Shown piece after piece: positions 5,491 to 5,599 of a DNA stretch of 5,599 nt. Each line of letters begins with the position of its first letter. The first letter of the stretch is position 1. The translations under genes and the position numbers were made by a program. The stretch comes from an uncultured Eubacteriales bacterium (GTDB lineage Bacteria > Bacillota > Clostridia > Oscillospirales > Acutalibacteraceae), in contig CAKUME010000090.1 in NCBI GenBank assembly GCA_934667575.1, positions 1 through 5,599 of the forward strand. The letters run 5' to 3'. The notes below the pieces were generated by a model. The model did no database searches. It was not told the origin of the DNA and saw only the letters and a list, made by a program, of their open reading frames with translations.

Positions 5491-5599
5491 CTTCGGCCTC
5501 CGCGTTCTGCATATGCAGAACCAGCCGCCGGTACTCCATGGGTGTGTAGCCCATATAGTCCTTAAAATGGCGGCGATAATATTTTACATGGTGGTATCC
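5480..5599 (-). CDS. AraC-type HTH domain, C-terminus of the probable YesN-like response regulator (partial)
   Basis: The last 39 residues of the gene are present, stopping at TAA (complement of 5480-5482). G-Y-H-H-V-K-Y-Y-R-R-H-F-K-D-Y-M-G-Y-T-P-M-E-Y-R matches the second helix-turn-helix of AraC/XylS DNA-binding domains (family pattern G-Y-x-x-x-x-Y-F-x-R-x-F-K-x-x-x-G-x-T-P-x-x-Y-R). The position of the common F is Y here. The tail is acidic (E-A-E-D-D-D). The receiver domain that would prove a response regulator is outside the window; the call rests on the strong habit of YesN-type regulators to precede YesM-type kinases, and on the frame overlap. The 5' end lies beyond 5599. Confidence 0.85.
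   Translation of the reverse strand, partial: GYHHVKYYRRHFKDYMGYTPMEYRRLVLHMQNAEAEDDD
5497..5501 (-). promoter_or_regulatory. Ribosome binding site of the sensor kinase, inside the regulator gene
   Basis: GGAGG on the - strand lies 6 bases before the kinase ATG (complement 5488-5490) and within the last codons of the upstream regulator. This supports the chosen start and points to translational coupling. Confidence 0.8.
5504..5521. repeat. 18-bp perfect palindrome at the regulator-kinase junction
   Basis: GTTCTGCATATGCAGAAC is its own reverse complement. On the - strand it codes V-L-H-M-Q-N of the regulator and ends 2 bases before the kinase's GGAGG. As RNA it could form a 7-bp hairpin with an AUAU loop; as DNA it could be a dimeric protein site. 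Function is unproven and chance under coding constraint is possible. Confidence 0.6.

Noticed and set aside
1..5599. Insertion sequences, CRISPR arrays, riboswitches, toxin-antitoxin or phage-defence genes
   Set aside because: No transposase frame, no regularly spaced repeats, no recognisable riboswitch leader and no such protein motifs were seen on either strand.

Overview
The window looks like chromosomal DNA of a moderately GC-rich Gram-positive (Firmicutes, clostridial-type) bacterium. Supporting signs are strong purine-rich Shine-Dalgarno sites before each gene, a consensus TTGACA-17-TATAAT promoter, tRNA genes with encoded CCA ends, U-tailed hairpin terminators, and a YesM/YesN-type two-component pair of the kind common in sugar-using clostridia and bacilli. 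The genus cannot be told from sequence alone.

Left block (1-2480, + strand): the last 41 codons of a gene that resembles the C-terminus of a sugar phosphate isomerase/epimerase (TIM barrel), then two tandem paralogous Gfo/Idh/MocA-family NAD(P)-dependent proteins (368 and 377 aa). The three are tightly spaced, each paralogue has its own Shine-Dalgarno site, and the block ends at a hairpin terminator (2446-2480). It reads as the tail of a catabolic operon for a sugar, polyol or glycan derivative. Both paralogues replace the lysine of the usual E-K-P motif with valine and share a Y-x-x-H-x-L-G-P motif that recalls the GH109 NAD-dependent glycosidases, so neither should be called a plain dehydrogenase without testing.

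Middle block (2512-2889, + strand): a separate tRNA operon with a consensus promoter, tRNA-Met(CAU), tRNA-Glu(UUC), tRNA-Val(CAC) and a terminator. Directly downstream (about 2918-3531) is an AT-richer remnant of a class I SAM-dependent methyltransferase. It has no start codon in place, an in-frame TGA and a one-base frameshift, so it appears to be a pseudogene. A strong GC-rich hairpin follows it.

Right block (3676-5599, - strand, converging on the rest): a 604-aa membrane sensor histidine kinase of the YesM/LytS type, preceded on its strand by the C-terminal 39 residues of an AraC-type DNA-binding protein, almost surely the partner YesN-type response regulator. The two reading frames overlap by 11 bases. 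An 18-bp perfect palindrome sits in the regulator's last codons, just before the kinase's ribosome binding site. Such pairs usually control carbohydrate ABC transporter and hydrolase genes nearby.

I see no clear new multi-gene system here. The points most worth a second look are the divergent oxidoreductase pair, the decayed methyltransferase beside the tRNA operon, the A.C mismatch in the tRNA-Met T stem, and the palindrome at the regulator-kinase junction.
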